Shown: positions 9,207 to 18,992, counted from the stretch's first letter. The stretch: DNA of 61,057 nt from Clostridia bacterium (GCA_910575725.1 CAJTFE010000030.1:1-61057); one strand, 5' to 3'. Notes: generated by a model from the letters alone, not told the origin. A program made the numbers and translations.

Positions 9207-11203
9207 AACTGTCTGACAATGCCGGAAAACGGATCGGGATATTCCTGGTCCTGCCCATCCTGCTCACTACCCTTGCCTATGCAGGCGGTTACATTTCCCA
9301 GTTCATCATCAACTATAAAGTATGGACTGCCGCGGGCGAGACTCCGGGAAACGGCACCGCACCCCGGTTCCCTTCCGGCTCGCCTTCCGCATGCTTCCAG
9401 GCACTGGCCGTGTTCCCCTACAGCCTGTACGGGATCTTCCTGTGCGTGGGCATCTTCGCCCTGCTGGTCTTCCTTGTGATGCGGATGGGATACGGGAGCC
9501 GGGGTACCCATGACCGTGACCGGAACTTTACCTACTCGGACAAAGGGACCTACGGGACTTCCGGATTTATGACGGACGCTGAAATGCGCCAGGTGCTGGA
9601 ACTGGTTCCCGACATTTCAAAAAGCCGCGGTGTTATTCTGGGGAAACTCCATGGGAAGGCAGTCTGCCTCCCGGAAAAGACACGGATGAACCGGAACGTG
9701 GCAGTCTTCGGTGCCAGCGGCAGCATGAAGAGCCGCGCCTATGCCAGGAATGTGGTATTCCAGTGCGTGAAGCGCGGGGAAAGCCTCATCATCACCGATC
9801 CCAAATCCGAGCTTTACGCGGATCTGTGTCTCTACCTTAAGGATAACGGATATACCGTAAAGGTATTCAACCTGATCAGCCCGGAAAACTCTGACAGCTG
9901 GAACTGCCTGGCCGAGATCGAAGGGCAGGAGCTGATGGCACAGCTCTTCTGTGATGTCATTATCAAAAATACAGGCTCCCTGAAGGCAGACCACTTCTGG
10001 GATAATTCGGAGATGAACCTGTTAAAGGCGCTGGTGCTGTACGTGGACCAGGGCTTCCCACCGGAAGGGCGCAATATTGGTCAGGTCTACCGGCTTCTGA
10101 CTATGAGTTCCGAAAAGGAGCTTAATAATCTTTTCGACCTGCTCCCTGTCACCCACCCGGCAAAGGCGCCCTATAACATTTTCAAACAGGCATCCGATAC
10201 CGTGCGCAGTGGCGTCATCATCGGGCTGGGGACCAGGCTGCAGGTGTTCCAGAACCGGATGATCCGCCAGATCACCAGCCACAATGAGATCAGCCTTACC
10301 CAGCCAGGACGGGAGAAATGCGCCTACTTCTGTATTACCTCAGACCAGGATTCGGCTTTCGATTTCCTCTCCTCCCTGTTCATGTCCTTCGTCTTTATCA
10401 AGCTGGTACGCTATGCGGACAAATACGGGGAGGACGGGATGCTCCCTGTCCCGGTACATATTCTGGCAGACGAACTTGCCAACGGCGGCTGCACCATTGC
10501 AGACCTGACAAAGAAGATCAGCACCATACGCTCCCGGAGGCTGTCCATCAGCTGTATCTTCCAGAACCTGCCCCAGATGCAGAACCGTTATCCGTTAAAC
10601 CAGTGGCAGGAGATCATCGGCAACTGCGACACCCAGCTTTTCCTGGGATGCACAGATGAAATGACTGCCGAATTTATCAGTAACCGTACCGGGGAAGTGA
10701 GTGTGGCAGTCTCCAGCCAGGCAAAACAGTTAAATACCTGGCGGGTTTCCGACTATACGCCGGAATACCGGGAAACCCACTCTGTCGGGAAGCGGAAGCT
10801 CCTGACTCCGGACGAAGTGCTGCGCCTCCCTTTGGATCAGGCACTCATCATCCTGCGGGGACAGAAGGTGCTGAAGGTGGAAAAATACGATTATACCCTC
10901 CATCCGGAAAGCAGCCGACTGAAGCCATGCCGGGCCATTGAGCATACACCGGCGTGGCGGCAGAAACCGGAAGAGGAGGAACCGGATTTCTCTGGACTCA
11001 CCAGGCCGGAAGCCTCTCCCAGGAAACCTAAAGCCGGAAAGAGGCCTGCTCCTGCAGCAACGCCTCTGAAGCCAGCTGCACCGGCATCTGCCAAGACCAC
11101 CCCGGAAGCAGTACCAGAACCGGCTCCCGATCAGGAAAGCTGCAGAATCATTCTGACAGACAAAAAATCCATTATGTCATACCCTCCGGGTACCCCATTA
11201 TGA
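9203..11203 (+). CDS. virD4: TraG/VirD4 type IV coupling protein
   Basis: 666 aa from a TTG start that overlaps the previous stop (TTGA), preceded by AGGAGG. Two N-terminal membrane segments (about 10-35 and 75-98) anchor a cytoplasmic motor with Walker A GASGSMKS (170-177) and Walker B ILADE (Asp423/Glu424). The last 110 residues are Pro/Ala/Lys-rich and probably unstructured. Coupling proteins bring the relaxase-DNA complex to the secretion channel. The family call is secure; the associated relaxase is outside the window. Confidence 0.93.
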   Translation: MKLSDNAGKRIGIFLVLPILLTTLAYAGGYISQFIINYKVWTAAGETPGNGTAPRFPSGSPSACFQALAVFPYSLYGIFLCVGIFALLVFLVMRMGYGSRGTHDRDRNFTYSDKGTYGTSGFMTDAEMRQVLELVPDISKSRGVILGKLHGKAVCLPEKTRMNRNVAVFGASGSMKSRAYARNVVFQCVKRGESLIITDPKSELYADLCLYLKDNGYTVKVFNLISPENSDSWNCLAEIEGQELMAQLFCDVIIKNTGSLKADHFWDNSEMNLLKALVLYVDQGFPPEGRNIGQVYRLLTMSSEKELNNLFDLLPVTHPAKAPYNIFKQASDTVRSGVIIGLGTRLQVFQNRMIRQITSHNEISLTQPGREKCAYFCITSDQDSAFDFLSSLFMSFVFIKLVRYADKYGEDGMLPVPVHILADELANGGCTIADLTKKISTIRSRRLSISCIFQNLPQMQNRYPLNQWQEIIGNCDTQLFLGCTDEMTAEFISNRTGEVSVAVSSQAKQLNTWRVSDYTPEYRETHSVGKRKLLTPDEVLRLPLDQALIILRGQKVLKVEKYDYTLHPESSRLKPCRAIEHTPAWRQKPEEEEPDFSGLTRPEASPRKPKAGKRPAPAATPLKPAAPASAKTTPEAVPEPAPDQESCRIILTDKKSIMSYPPGTPL

Positions 11204-11266
11204 CACGCCTTCGGCGGTCCCTTAAGGTATGAAAACATGGACACAAAAAAGAAAAGGAGAACAACT

Positions 11267-12556
11267 ATGCCCAGAAAAGCAAAAACAGAAACAATCGTAA
11301 CGGAAAACATGGAACCGAAGGAAGAACAGGTACAGATGCCGGATACACTGGAACCTGCGGATGGTGCGCCAAAGGAAGCAGCTTTGGAAATAGAAGAAAA
11401 CACTGAAAAGCCGGAGAACACGGATGATATGGATGGTGTTCCTGCTATGAAAATCCCGGATGCAGGCGCTGTGGAAGAAAATAATCCGGATTCTGGCATG
11501 ACTCCCGCCGCTGGTCAGGACTTTATCCCCGAAGAAGAGAAACCTACATCTCCTCCCAAAGCAGCTGCCCCTGAGCAGACAGAAGAAAACGTCCAGCGGC
11601 AGGCATCTCCCCGGAACCGCCCGGCATCCCCTGCGCCTCCCAGAAGGCAGGCCCCCTCTTCTATTCTCACCCTGAGCACGGACTCTGAAGTGGAGACACA
11701 GGAAAGCCGTGAGGATATCATCTGGCATGAGCTGCAGAATGCCTACCGGACCAGGAAGATCCTGACCGGGAACCTGGGCGGCATCGAGCGGATGGAAGGC
11801 GGCGGTACCATCGCTGTCATCTATTATAAGGAAATGCGTGTGGTGATTCCCCTGGCGGAGATGATGATCAACCTAGTGGAAGACGAATCCCATGATTACG
11901 GAGAGCTGGTCCTGCGCCAGAACAAGATCCTCGGAAATATGCTGGGCTGTGAGATTGACTTTATTGTCAAGGGACTGGATAACAGCAGCCGCAGCGTAGT
12001 GGCAAGCCGGAAGGATGCCATGTACAAAAAACGGCAGATCTTCTATCTTCCGGATGCATCCGGGAACTCCCGCGTTTGTGAAGACCGTATCGTGCAGGCC
12101 CGCGTTATTGCTGTTGCGGAAAAGGTCGTCCGGGTAGAGATTTTTGGAACGGAATGCTCCATCCTCGCCCACGATTTATCCTGGGACTGGCTGGGGGACG
12201 CCACGGAAAGCTTCCATGTGGGCGACCAGATCCTGGTACGCATCTTAAGCGTCAAGATCCGCTCCCTGGAGGACATCTCTGTCCGCGCCGATGTAAAAAG
12301 CGTGAATGGCAATACCAGCAAGGCCAACCTCGGCAAGTGCAAGATCCAGGGCAAATATGCCGGAACAGTCACGGACATTCATAAGGGCACTGTATTCGTC
12401 CGGCTCCAGATCGGCGTCAATGCTATCGCCCATAGCTGCTACGACAACCGGATGCCTGGCAAGAAGGATGACGTCAGTTTCGTGGTCACGCGGATCGATG
12501 AAGATCGGAATGTGGCGGTGGGGTTGATTTCACGGATTATAAGGCAGAATATCTAA
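11267..12556 (+). CDS. S1-like domain protein with acidic N-terminal region
   Basis: 429 aa from the ATG preceded by AAGGAG with 7-nt spacing; an ATG 30 nt upstream has a weaker site. Residues 1-130 are Glu/Pro-rich and disordered. The C-terminal part contains two beta-barrel-like repeats with S1-type signatures, for example QARVIAVAEKVVRVEIFG and YAGTVTDIHKGTVFVRLQ, pointing to an OB-fold nucleic-acid-binding protein. Last gene of the transfer operon before the inserted defence island. Homologues with this layout are common in Clostridia elements; their role is not known to me. Confidence 0.75.
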   Translation: MPRKAKTETIVTENMEPKEEQVQMPDTLEPADGAPKEAALEIEENTEKPENTDDMDGVPAMKIPDAGAVEENNPDSGMTPAAGQDFIPEEEKPTSPPKAAAPEQTEENVQRQASPRNRPASPAPPRRQAPSSILTLSTDSEVETQESREDIIWHELQNAYRTRKILTGNLGGIERMEGGGTIAVIYYKEMRVVIPLAEMMINLVEDESHDYGELVLRQNKILGNMLGCEIDFIVKGLDNSSRSVVASRKDAMYKKRQIFYLPDASGNSRVCEDRIVQARVIAVAEKVVRVEIFGTECSILAHDLSWDWLGDATESFHVGDQILVRILSVKIRSLEDISVRADVKSVNGNTSKANLGKCKIQGKYAGTVTDIHKGTVFVRLQIGVNAIAHSCYDNRMPGKKDDVSFVVTRIDEDRNVAVGLISRIIRQNI

Positions 12557-12573
12557 AATAAATTAACTCCAAA

Positions 12574-12602
12574 AGGGTTGAAATAAAAAATATTTCAGCC
12601 CT
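12574..12602. terminator. Hairpin between convergent operons
   Basis: AAGGG-TGAAATA pairs with TATTTCA-CCCTT around a short A-rich loop. It sits between the end of the plus-strand transfer operon and the end of the minus-strand CBASS operon, where a bidirectional terminator is expected. The T-tract is poor on both strands. Confidence 0.45.
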
Positions 12603-12669
12603 TACTTCACTAAGTGTTAATTTGGCCTCTAAACATTAAATTCAAATGCCACAACATCATAAGAACGCC

Positions 12670-12978
12670 TTACTTCTTTGCCCACTGTTCAATTTCTTCG
12701 CATTTAGATTGAAGTGCATCTGATAACCGTTCCATTTCATCAACTAATGCATTATACTCTTCTCTCTTATTCGATGTTTTTAGTAATCCTTCTATGTAAA
12801 TATCTAAAGAACCTAAGCTTCTACTAAGTTTCATAATCATATCATTAAGCTCAGCTTTAAAATAGATGGGATAAATCGTACCATCTTTTCTTTTTCCTGT
12901 TGCCAATTCAGTTGCTCTTTCAATGAGATCTTCAGCCTTCTTTTTCACTAATCTATAATGATGAGGTGACATTGACAT
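12670..12978 (-). CDS. Small helical protein of the CBASS locus, unknown
   Basis: 102 aa, GGAG 7 nt before ATG, 13 nt after the TIR gene, so almost certainly in the same transcript. The sequence is mostly helical with heptad-like spacing at the C-terminus (about 68-102), suggesting a coiled coil. I do not recognise the family. As the last gene of a defence operon it could be a partner or inhibitor of the TIR protein; this is only inferred from position. Confidence 0.6.
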   Translation of the reverse strand: MSMSPHHYRLVKKKAEDLIERATELATGKRKDGTIYPIYFKAELNDMIMKLSRSLGSLDIYIEGLLKTSNKREEYNALVDEMERLSDALQSKCEEIEQWAKK

Positions 12979-12991
12979 ATTTTTTCTCCTT

Positions 12992-13855
12992 TTATTTATA
13001 ACGTTTAATCAATTCTTTTGCCAAAAGTATGACGATCTCTTCCCTACTACAATCATTTGAACTAATACACTGAATATCCTCTAGTTCAGGATAATGTTCT
13101 TTTAGTTCATTAAGAGTAATATTATGCAACAATGGTAAAACAATTTTTTGACCGCTTTCATTTTGCTGATTTAAAAATTCACCAAGCTCCTTTTCAGTCC
13201 ATTCCCTATCAAAAAAGTTTTTGGAAATCACAATTATAGCAAATTCAGAATTTGCCGTCCCATCCAAAATAACTTGTTTCCAGTTATCTCCCCACGACAA
13301 AACATCCGTATCATAAAATACATTGATGCCTAATCGTTTTACCGCCATATTAAGAAGATCAACATATTCACTCTTATCCTTACTTGCATGAGAGATAAAA
13401 ACATCGTACTGCTTTCGTATTACAGATTTCTTCTTCATCGCCGCTTCATTTTTCTTTTGTTGCTCATCGGCACGTTTATACGCACTCTCTTTATCAGAGA
13501 AATATTTTTTTCCACTTTCAGATAGTGTAATCATTGAACCTGTCACATAATTCATTACTGAAGACAGCATTCCATACATTTGGAGTGTTTCACATTCTAA
13601 TGAAAACGAATCTTGCAAATATTGGGGTAAATCTTCTATGTTAAAGTTTACATAATTATTATCATTCCCATCATACTGCCCCAAAATGGCTTGCAACATA
13701 TTTTCTGATTCCCTATCCATTACACGGAATCCACTTACAAATTCAGCTCCTGCAACAATAGCCGATGCCCTATCACGTAACTGTGCTGCACGAGCGGCTT
13801 CCTGTTCTTCTTTTCTCTGTTTTTCCATAGCTCTTTCAAGTGGTGATTTACTCAT
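12992..13855 (-). CDS. TIR-domain protein, putative second CBASS effector
   Basis: 287 aa. The N-terminal 140 residues are helical and charged with no recognised ligand-binding domain (no SAVED or STING-like part). The C-terminal TIR domain (about 145-285) begins KQYDVFISHASKDK, continues with NVFYDTDVLSWGDNW, and has REWTEKELGEF carrying the likely catalytic Glu. TIR effectors in anti-phage systems usually destroy NAD+. It follows the JAB peptidase gene by 44 nt. A stand-alone TIR beside a locus that already has a nuclease-SAVED effector is unusual: it could be a second effector or a separate defence gene sharing the transcript. Confidence 0.85.
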   Translation of the reverse strand: MSKSPLERAMEKQRKEEQEAARAAQLRDRASAIVAGAEFVSGFRVMDRESENMLQAILGQYDGNDNNYVNFNIEDLPQYLQDSFSLECETLQMYGMLSSVMNYVTGSMITLSESGKKYFSDKESAYKRADEQQKKNEAAMKKKSVIRKQYDVFISHASKDKSEYVDLLNMAVKRLGINVFYDTDVLSWGDNWKQVILDGTANSEFAIIVISKNFFDREWTEKELGEFLNQQNESGQKIVLPLLHNITLNELKEHYPELEDIQCISSNDCSREEIVILLAKELIKRYK

Positions 13856-13899
13856 ATGTACTCCTTCTTTCTGTATATTATTTATAAAATTTCAAAAAC

Positions 13900-14391
13900 T
13901 TATTTTCGTTCAAAATCCTTCTCTTTATAAGAATACATTTTTCCATCCTTAAACATCATTAAACATGTAACCTGCTTTTTGGCGATTTCTCCAAAAATCA
14001 ATAAAATTGGTTCTTTACAGTTAAAGTTTTTATCTTTAGATATTTTCTTCATCTGCTCAATATCTGTATGGCTGGGATTAGGGCTGGAACCAGGATGCAG
14101 ATGCCACTCACCTAAATAATATTCATTTCGCTCTTTCCAATATTGTTGCAAAAGATTTCTTAAACCTTTAATTCCCCTATAGAAGCGAAACCTGCCGGCT
14201 TTAGAATCTTCTGGAGGACCTGTAAATTCTGTTATAATAGCATTTTGAAAAGCAGAATCATAATGCCCAATGATGATACCGCCTGTTTCAACCTTTCTCA
14301 GGCTTTCTTCTATAATTGATAATAGTTTATGGTATGCCCCATCCTCTATAAAAATCTTTGATTGTAATTCTGTATTTTCAAATTCTTTCAT
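13900..14391 (-). CDS. cap3: JAB/JAMM isopeptidase of type II CBASS (Cap3-like)
   Basis: 163 aa from an ATG 14 nt inside the end of the E2-E1 gene, implying translational coupling; a longer form from 14451 would overlap more. The JAMM zinc motif is complete: HLHP, six residues, S, two residues, D in the segment EWHLHPGSSPNPSHTD, preceded by a GGIIIGHYD strand. In type II CBASS, Cap3 removes the cyclase from its conjugates and restrains signalling. Its place directly after the E2-E1 gene and near a CD-NTase gene makes the assignment firm. Confidence 0.9.
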   Translation of the reverse strand: MKEFENTELQSKIFIEDGAYHKLLSIIEESLRKVETGGIIIGHYDSAFQNAIITEFTGPPEDSKAGRFRFYRGIKGLRNLLQQYWKERNEYYLGEWHLHPGSSPNPSHTDIEQMKKISKDKNFNCKEPILLIFGEIAKKQVTCLMMFKDGKMYSYKEKDFERK

Positions 14392-16141
14392 ATCCAGCAA
14401 ACAAACCATCCATCCCATATTTTTTCTGAAAAATGCAGTTAAATGTTTCATTCCTCTTTTTAGCTATAAGCTGAACAAACATTTCCACCGCTGATGTCGC
14501 TGCCAAATGCATATCGCAAGCAAGAGCAGGGAAAACCGGATTCCAACATCCAACACCGTCCCAAGGCAATCCATCTTTTTTCATTTGCTCTTTGTCTTTT
14601 TTTGTCATATCTTCTAAACGGCTATCAAACATTGAACTGTTAAAATGTCTTCCCTTATGATATGAAAAATACGCTCTTTCCGCTTTATAGCCTACAGATA
14701 CAGAAAGAAAAATTTTTTCTGATTTAATCTGTGATAACAGGTTTATTACAGAGTCCTTTGCAGTGCAGTCGATAATCACATCATATGGATTTAAGAGGTT
14801 CAAAGTAGTTCCGGATAAATACTCTGGAACTGCTTTTGCACGTACATGGCCGTTTATCTCCTCTAAATGTTTCTGTAATTCGTGAGCTTTATAATGATTC
14901 AGATTCTTAATACCCAAAGTATGCCTTGCAAGGTTTCCTACAGATAAAGTATCCCCATCAATAAGTAAAATTCTCCAAACTCCTGATCGAACCAATAATT
15001 CCGCAATCGCTGATCCCAGAGAACCCGCTCCAATTATTGCATAACTTTTTTTCGTTACCTCCCTATCAAACATTCCTCTGTTCAAAATCTGTCTCTGATT
15101 CCAGTTTTCAGAAAAACACCAGTCTATTGGCTGATCATCTTTTAAGATACTTAAACAGTCCCTCCAATACCACCCTATCTTATTTGGTCGGAATCCTTTC
15201 TGTGTCTTGTTATGATGCGAAAGTACAGGCAGCATCCATGACCACCAATGATAGTTCTCTGTTTCCCCTCCAAACAGTTTTGGAATGGGAAACCCTATTA
15301 AAAACAAATGCCGTTTTCCATCCCGTATTTTGTCCAAAAGACGAACGATATCTGAATCCCACAGTATTCCCAGTACTTCTTTTAATTCTGCTATCGTATT
15401 TGGTGCCTGCCATCTGTTAATTACAGGTATTTGATCAAGAATAATCCATATACCCTCTTGCATATATTTATCATTTTTATCAACATAACCGCCCCACTCA
15501 TTCTGAACACACAAAGTTCCCCTCATATCCCAAAATGAGTCAATAAAATACTGATTATTTCCTTGATGATACATTTTAAAGGTTCCTAACTTTGCTCCAG
15601 CATCCTCCCACTGCATAAAGGAAACACAGTCTTCATTGAAAATAATGTACTTATTTTGTAACTCGACCACATCTGGAAGTTCAAAATTATCATGCATAGA
15701 CACTAAGGCATCATTTTCTGCTTTGTCAATCCATTCCAGAAGCCGTATAATATTCCACCGCATTCTTTCCATAGCATGAACTGGCTCGCTATTGATATCA
15801 GCCACTGATTCTAATGGATCTTTAAGACAAATATCACCCTCTCTCCACAAACCGTTTTTTGCAATTATGCCATTGTTGGATTGATGATAAAATGTATCTG
15901 TAATTCCGCCATTCACAGCTGGAAAAATCTTCACCTTGCCATTGGGAAAAATATCTTGGACCGTTACATACCAGACTGTCTCCATCGGAATATTTTTCCC
16001 TTCAAAATTCTGATGCACTTGAATGCTGAAATACCATACAGCATCTTCTTCATCCCATGTCAAATCCGTTAGCAGTTCCACCTGACTGAATTCATCTATG
16101 CAACGCCTGCTTTCCAGTAATATCTTAGATGGATTTTTCAA
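14378..16141 (-). CDS. cap2: E2-E1 fusion ligase of type II CBASS (Cap2-like)
   Basis: 587 aa, the usual Cap2 length. The N-terminal part has an E2-like active site GDICLKDP with Cys105. The C-terminal part is a ThiF/E1 adenylation domain starting near residue 366, with nucleotide-binding GAGSLG (371-376), the acidic strand LLIDGDTLSVGNLARH, and DVIIDCTAKDSV. Cap2 conjugates the C-terminus of the CD-NTase to target molecules, raising its activity. The start codon overlaps the CD-NTase stop by 4 nt. Confidence 0.92.
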   Translation of the reverse strand: MKNPSKILLESRRCIDEFSQVELLTDLTWDEEDAVWYFSIQVHQNFEGKNIPMETVWYVTVQDIFPNGKVKIFPAVNGGITDTFYHQSNNGIIAKNGLWREGDICLKDPLESVADINSEPVHAMERMRWNIIRLLEWIDKAENDALVSMHDNFELPDVVELQNKYIIFNEDCVSFMQWEDAGAKLGTFKMYHQGNNQYFIDSFWDMRGTLCVQNEWGGYVDKNDKYMQEGIWIILDQIPVINRWQAPNTIAELKEVLGILWDSDIVRLLDKIRDGKRHLFLIGFPIPKLFGGETENYHWWSWMLPVLSHHNKTQKGFRPNKIGWYWRDCLSILKDDQPIDWCFSENWNQRQILNRGMFDREVTKKSYAIIGAGSLGSAIAELLVRSGVWRILLIDGDTLSVGNLARHTLGIKNLNHYKAHELQKHLEEINGHVRAKAVPEYLSGTTLNLLNPYDVIIDCTAKDSVINLLSQIKSEKIFLSVSVGYKAERAYFSYHKGRHFNSSMFDSRLEDMTKKDKEQMKKDGLPWDGVGCWNPVFPALACDMHLAATSAVEMFVQLIAKKRNETFNCIFQKKYGMDGLFAGYERI

Positions 16142-17241
16142 GCAAATCTTCCTCCAGTCAAATTAACACTAGGCTCCTCTCTTTTTGAAAATACCGCCTG
16201 TTGCTGCTTTGGTGCCTCCGGAAACTTATTTCCAAACAACTCTCTCCATAGATCTGCGCTTTCCTGTACGGTTTCTGCATCATACGCATCTCTTGCTATA
16301 ACAGCAGCTCCACATACCGATTTATAAAATGCATCATAATCCGCCTCTGATAATCGTCCAAACACATCATGCTCAGGAACTCCTCTATCATTTAATACAG
16401 GTTTTTTCGGATAGTCAGTCACTATTTTTTCAAGCGTTAATACAACCCCTTCAGCCACTGATTTTATTCCATCAGGACAGCAATCACCAACAAAATGCTC
16501 CAAAGGATAACTTTTGGGGTGTTTTATATTGGGAAATTTCTCTTTTCTCCACCATTTAATGCATTTTACCACATTAACATAATTTCCATTGCATTTTGCA
16601 TTTTTTTCATGAGTCCATCTTATCTGCTCCAATGGATGTGTTTTATCCCAAAAGTCTGCCTCCCGATCTGGAATAAATAATGGTTCTTTTCTCCAGTCTT
16701 CATCAGCAGCGGCTTCCAGAAACGCTGTAACTGCAGTTCCCCATAAACCATAAGAACTTTTAGACATCTTTGTAAATTGTTGATACATCTCTTCCACATC
16801 ATCATTTGACAAAACAGCCATATTCTCTAACAGCCCCTGCTCTGCCAATGAAGGTGCAGAAGTTGGCACAATATCCAAATCTACATGCGTCATCTCAATT
16901 CCCCAAGACCGCCCCTGTTTTCGATACTTCCCATCATAGTATTCCTTTAAAAACGGTTCAAAGGCATCTAATGCTTGCTCCGGAGTTACTTCTTCTTTGT
17001 CCAATCTTGTTACCACTACAATATCTACATCCGATCTTTTTCCATTGTTGGGCCTTACTGCTGTAGCGCGTTTATAACTTCCCTGTAAGAAAGTTGTTAC
17101 AATAATGTCTTTAAGATCATCATACGCCATCAGCCTGTCCCTTAATGTTGTATGTGCAGTCTTCAATTCGTTTACCTGATTCTCAGTTAATCTGATATTC
17201 TTCAAAAAATCATTAAAATAAGTTACCATCGTCTGTGCCAT
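16138..17241 (-). CDS. CD-NTase (cGAS/DncV-like) signal synthase of CBASS
   Basis: 367 aa. Nucleotidyltransferase motif G54-S55 followed by D71-x-D73 in SDVDIVVV, and a third acidic position in HVDLDIVP (Asp121 or Asp123). The protein ends GGRFA, a Gly-Gly tail consistent with C-terminal conjugation by Cap2. On phage infection such enzymes make cyclic oligonucleotides that activate a SAVED effector. One-base overlap with the effector gene upstream and 4-base overlap with the E2-E1 gene downstream show a tight operon. Confidence 0.93.
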   Translation of the reverse strand: MAQTMVTYFNDFLKNIRLTENQVNELKTAHTTLRDRLMAYDDLKDIIVTTFLQGSYKRATAVRPNNGKRSDVDIVVVTRLDKEEVTPEQALDAFEPFLKEYYDGKYRKQGRSWGIEMTHVDLDIVPTSAPSLAEQGLLENMAVLSNDDVEEMYQQFTKMSKSSYGLWGTAVTAFLEAAADEDWRKEPLFIPDREADFWDKTHPLEQIRWTHEKNAKCNGNYVNVVKCIKWWRKEKFPNIKHPKSYPLEHFVGDCCPDGIKSVAEGVVLTLEKIVTDYPKKPVLNDRGVPEHDVFGRLSEADYDAFYKSVCGAAVIARDAYDAETVQESADLWRELFGNKFPEAPKQQQAVFSKREEPSVNLTGGRFA

Positions 17242-18752
17242 TATAATTCTCCTTCCTGTGGAAATAAAATTGTTGAATAATATGTATTTTCTTTTGGATC
17301 AAATTCATAGAGCTGAATCTTTCCGTACATCATAGATTGCATTCCCAAATAAAACATTAACGAGTTAGGACCTGCTATAAATAAATGCAATCTTCCTTTT
17401 TTTATAATATCTGCATGTTTGTTAATTTCTCTACTTATCTGTTTCGCAAGCTGCCATGCATGTGTTCCATCTTTTACTGCATCGTTTCCAAAGTCCTCCA
17501 ACAAGAAGGTCTTATGCAAACCTATTTTAAGCTGACTATTTTCTATGAAGTTTTGCACAGCTTTGTTGATATCGTGCGTAACTCCAATAGATATTGCCAC
17601 TTCGCTTGCTCCGGCACATAGCATCTTATCAGATACTATAAACCTGCTATACACCGCCTCATCGATAGTATCCCTTTTCCAATCAACACGACCATCTAAT
17701 GTCTTTTGAACTGGAATCACTTTTATTCCAGATTTGGAATTTAATATACGCCCTGCCGTAAAAGAAACAGATAACAAAGTTTCCAAGGCAACATGATATT
17801 CTATAGTGTTATCAAGTCTATTGCAAACAAACTTCTCAATAGCTTGAAAAATATTTCCCCACGAATATCCCGGCTGCAATTCTCTTTTATCCAAAATATT
17901 TGTCAAATCTAAGATATCACTTGCCCAGCCATCCAGCCATTCCGTATATCTTGTAAAACTTTTTATGGCAATAGATGCGGCATCCTTTGTCGTATGAAAG
18001 AGATTTTCTTTTTCCAAACTCTTTTTTATATCATCTTTCTTTACAATATGGATCCCGTTTCTATTCCAAGCATGAACTAAATCACAATATGGAAGTGTAT
18101 CTTTGCTATTTGTCCATGGTTGCAGTTTATAGTAGGAAAAATCCTGATTTAATTGCTCTTTTAAACTGTCAAAACATTCTTGCCCATCTTTTATGCGGAC
18201 TTGCCTTAAAATATTCAGCAGTTCGTTTTCAGTCACAGATAATTCTTTACACAGTCTTTGCCTTAGCGCCCCCATCTCAGAATTTGAAGTTTTTCCTTCT
18301 TGCAGCTTATTAAGATCGAATGTTTTATCTACATTACTGATTAACTTGTTTAGAATATCTCCTGACTTAATTCTCCATACTGAATACATTGTAAAACGGC
18401 TTCTGGAAAAATCTATTTTTTCATTCCTAAAAGCATTTACAACGTTTTGTAGAAAAGAATTCTTTTTTGCATTGATAAATGCAGGATCTAATAGATTATC
18501 CATTGTAAATTCCTCTAACTGCTTCATATGAAATTTTATTTGGAAATAATCAGCATCTATGTAGGTATCCCGAAAACGTTGTTCATTGCTATAATATATC
18601 ACAATATCATCAAATGATTTTACCTCTCCATATTCATATCCAATTTCTTTAATATCAGAAATGCCAAGCATCTGAACCGCATATTTCCAGAACACCATCG
18701 CTTGATATATATCCCCAAAATCTCTTGCTGCAACAGCATTGCTCAACTTCAT
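17241..18752 (-). CDS. cap4: Nuclease-SAVED effector of CBASS (Cap4-like)
   Basis: 503 aa. The N-terminal 75 residues carry the pattern found before SAVED domains: RDFGDIYQAMVFW, then SFDDIVIYY and YFQIKFH. The Asp and the Q-x-K pair match a PD-(D/E)XK-type nuclease core. The C-terminal SAVED domain includes LHLFIAGPNSLMFYLGMQS followed by QLYEFD, which binds cyclic oligonucleotides. Ligand binding would trigger DNA degradation. It is the first large gene of the operon, followed at once by the cyclase. Confidence 0.85.
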   Translation of the reverse strand: MKLSNAVAARDFGDIYQAMVFWKYAVQMLGISDIKEIGYEYGEVKSFDDIVIYYSNEQRFRDTYIDADYFQIKFHMKQLEEFTMDNLLDPAFINAKKNSFLQNVVNAFRNEKIDFSRSRFTMYSVWRIKSGDILNKLISNVDKTFDLNKLQEGKTSNSEMGALRQRLCKELSVTENELLNILRQVRIKDGQECFDSLKEQLNQDFSYYKLQPWTNSKDTLPYCDLVHAWNRNGIHIVKKDDIKKSLEKENLFHTTKDAASIAIKSFTRYTEWLDGWASDILDLTNILDKRELQPGYSWGNIFQAIEKFVCNRLDNTIEYHVALETLLSVSFTAGRILNSKSGIKVIPVQKTLDGRVDWKRDTIDEAVYSRFIVSDKMLCAGASEVAISIGVTHDINKAVQNFIENSQLKIGLHKTFLLEDFGNDAVKDGTHAWQLAKQISREINKHADIIKKGRLHLFIAGPNSLMFYLGMQSMMYGKIQLYEFDPKENTYYSTILFPQEGEL

Positions 18753-18779
18753 TCCCCCTTTTCCATAACAATAAATATC

Positions 18780-18992
18780 CTATTCTATATTATCTCTCAG
18801 ACTTCCGTTCGGCTTTGACCGCAGGTACGTGGTTCCATTAGGATTCTTGACTGCCACATAATTCTGATAGCTGGGGTTTCTTTTCTCCACCTGCTGAATA
18901 GCCTGTTCAAGCTTTATCTTTCTTCCTGATTCAATGTTCACAAATTCCGTGTTTAATCCTGTTTTTGATTCCTTCGATACTTTTAACTTCAT
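18780..18992 (-). CDS. DUF3892-like small protein at head of CBASS operon
   Basis: 70 aa; the ATG at 18992 is 5 nt after AGGAGG, better than the ATG one codon earlier. The C-terminal segment TTYLRSKPNGSLRDNIE resembles the end of DUF3892 proteins (small basic proteins with an R[ST]..DG..DNL pattern). Function unknown. It lies 27 nt ahead of the SAVED effector gene on the same strand and is probably co-transcribed. Confidence 0.6.
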   Translation of the reverse strand: MKLKVSKESKTGLNTEFVNIESGRKIKLEQAIQQVEKRNPSYQNYVAVKNPNGTTYLRSKPNGSLRDNIE

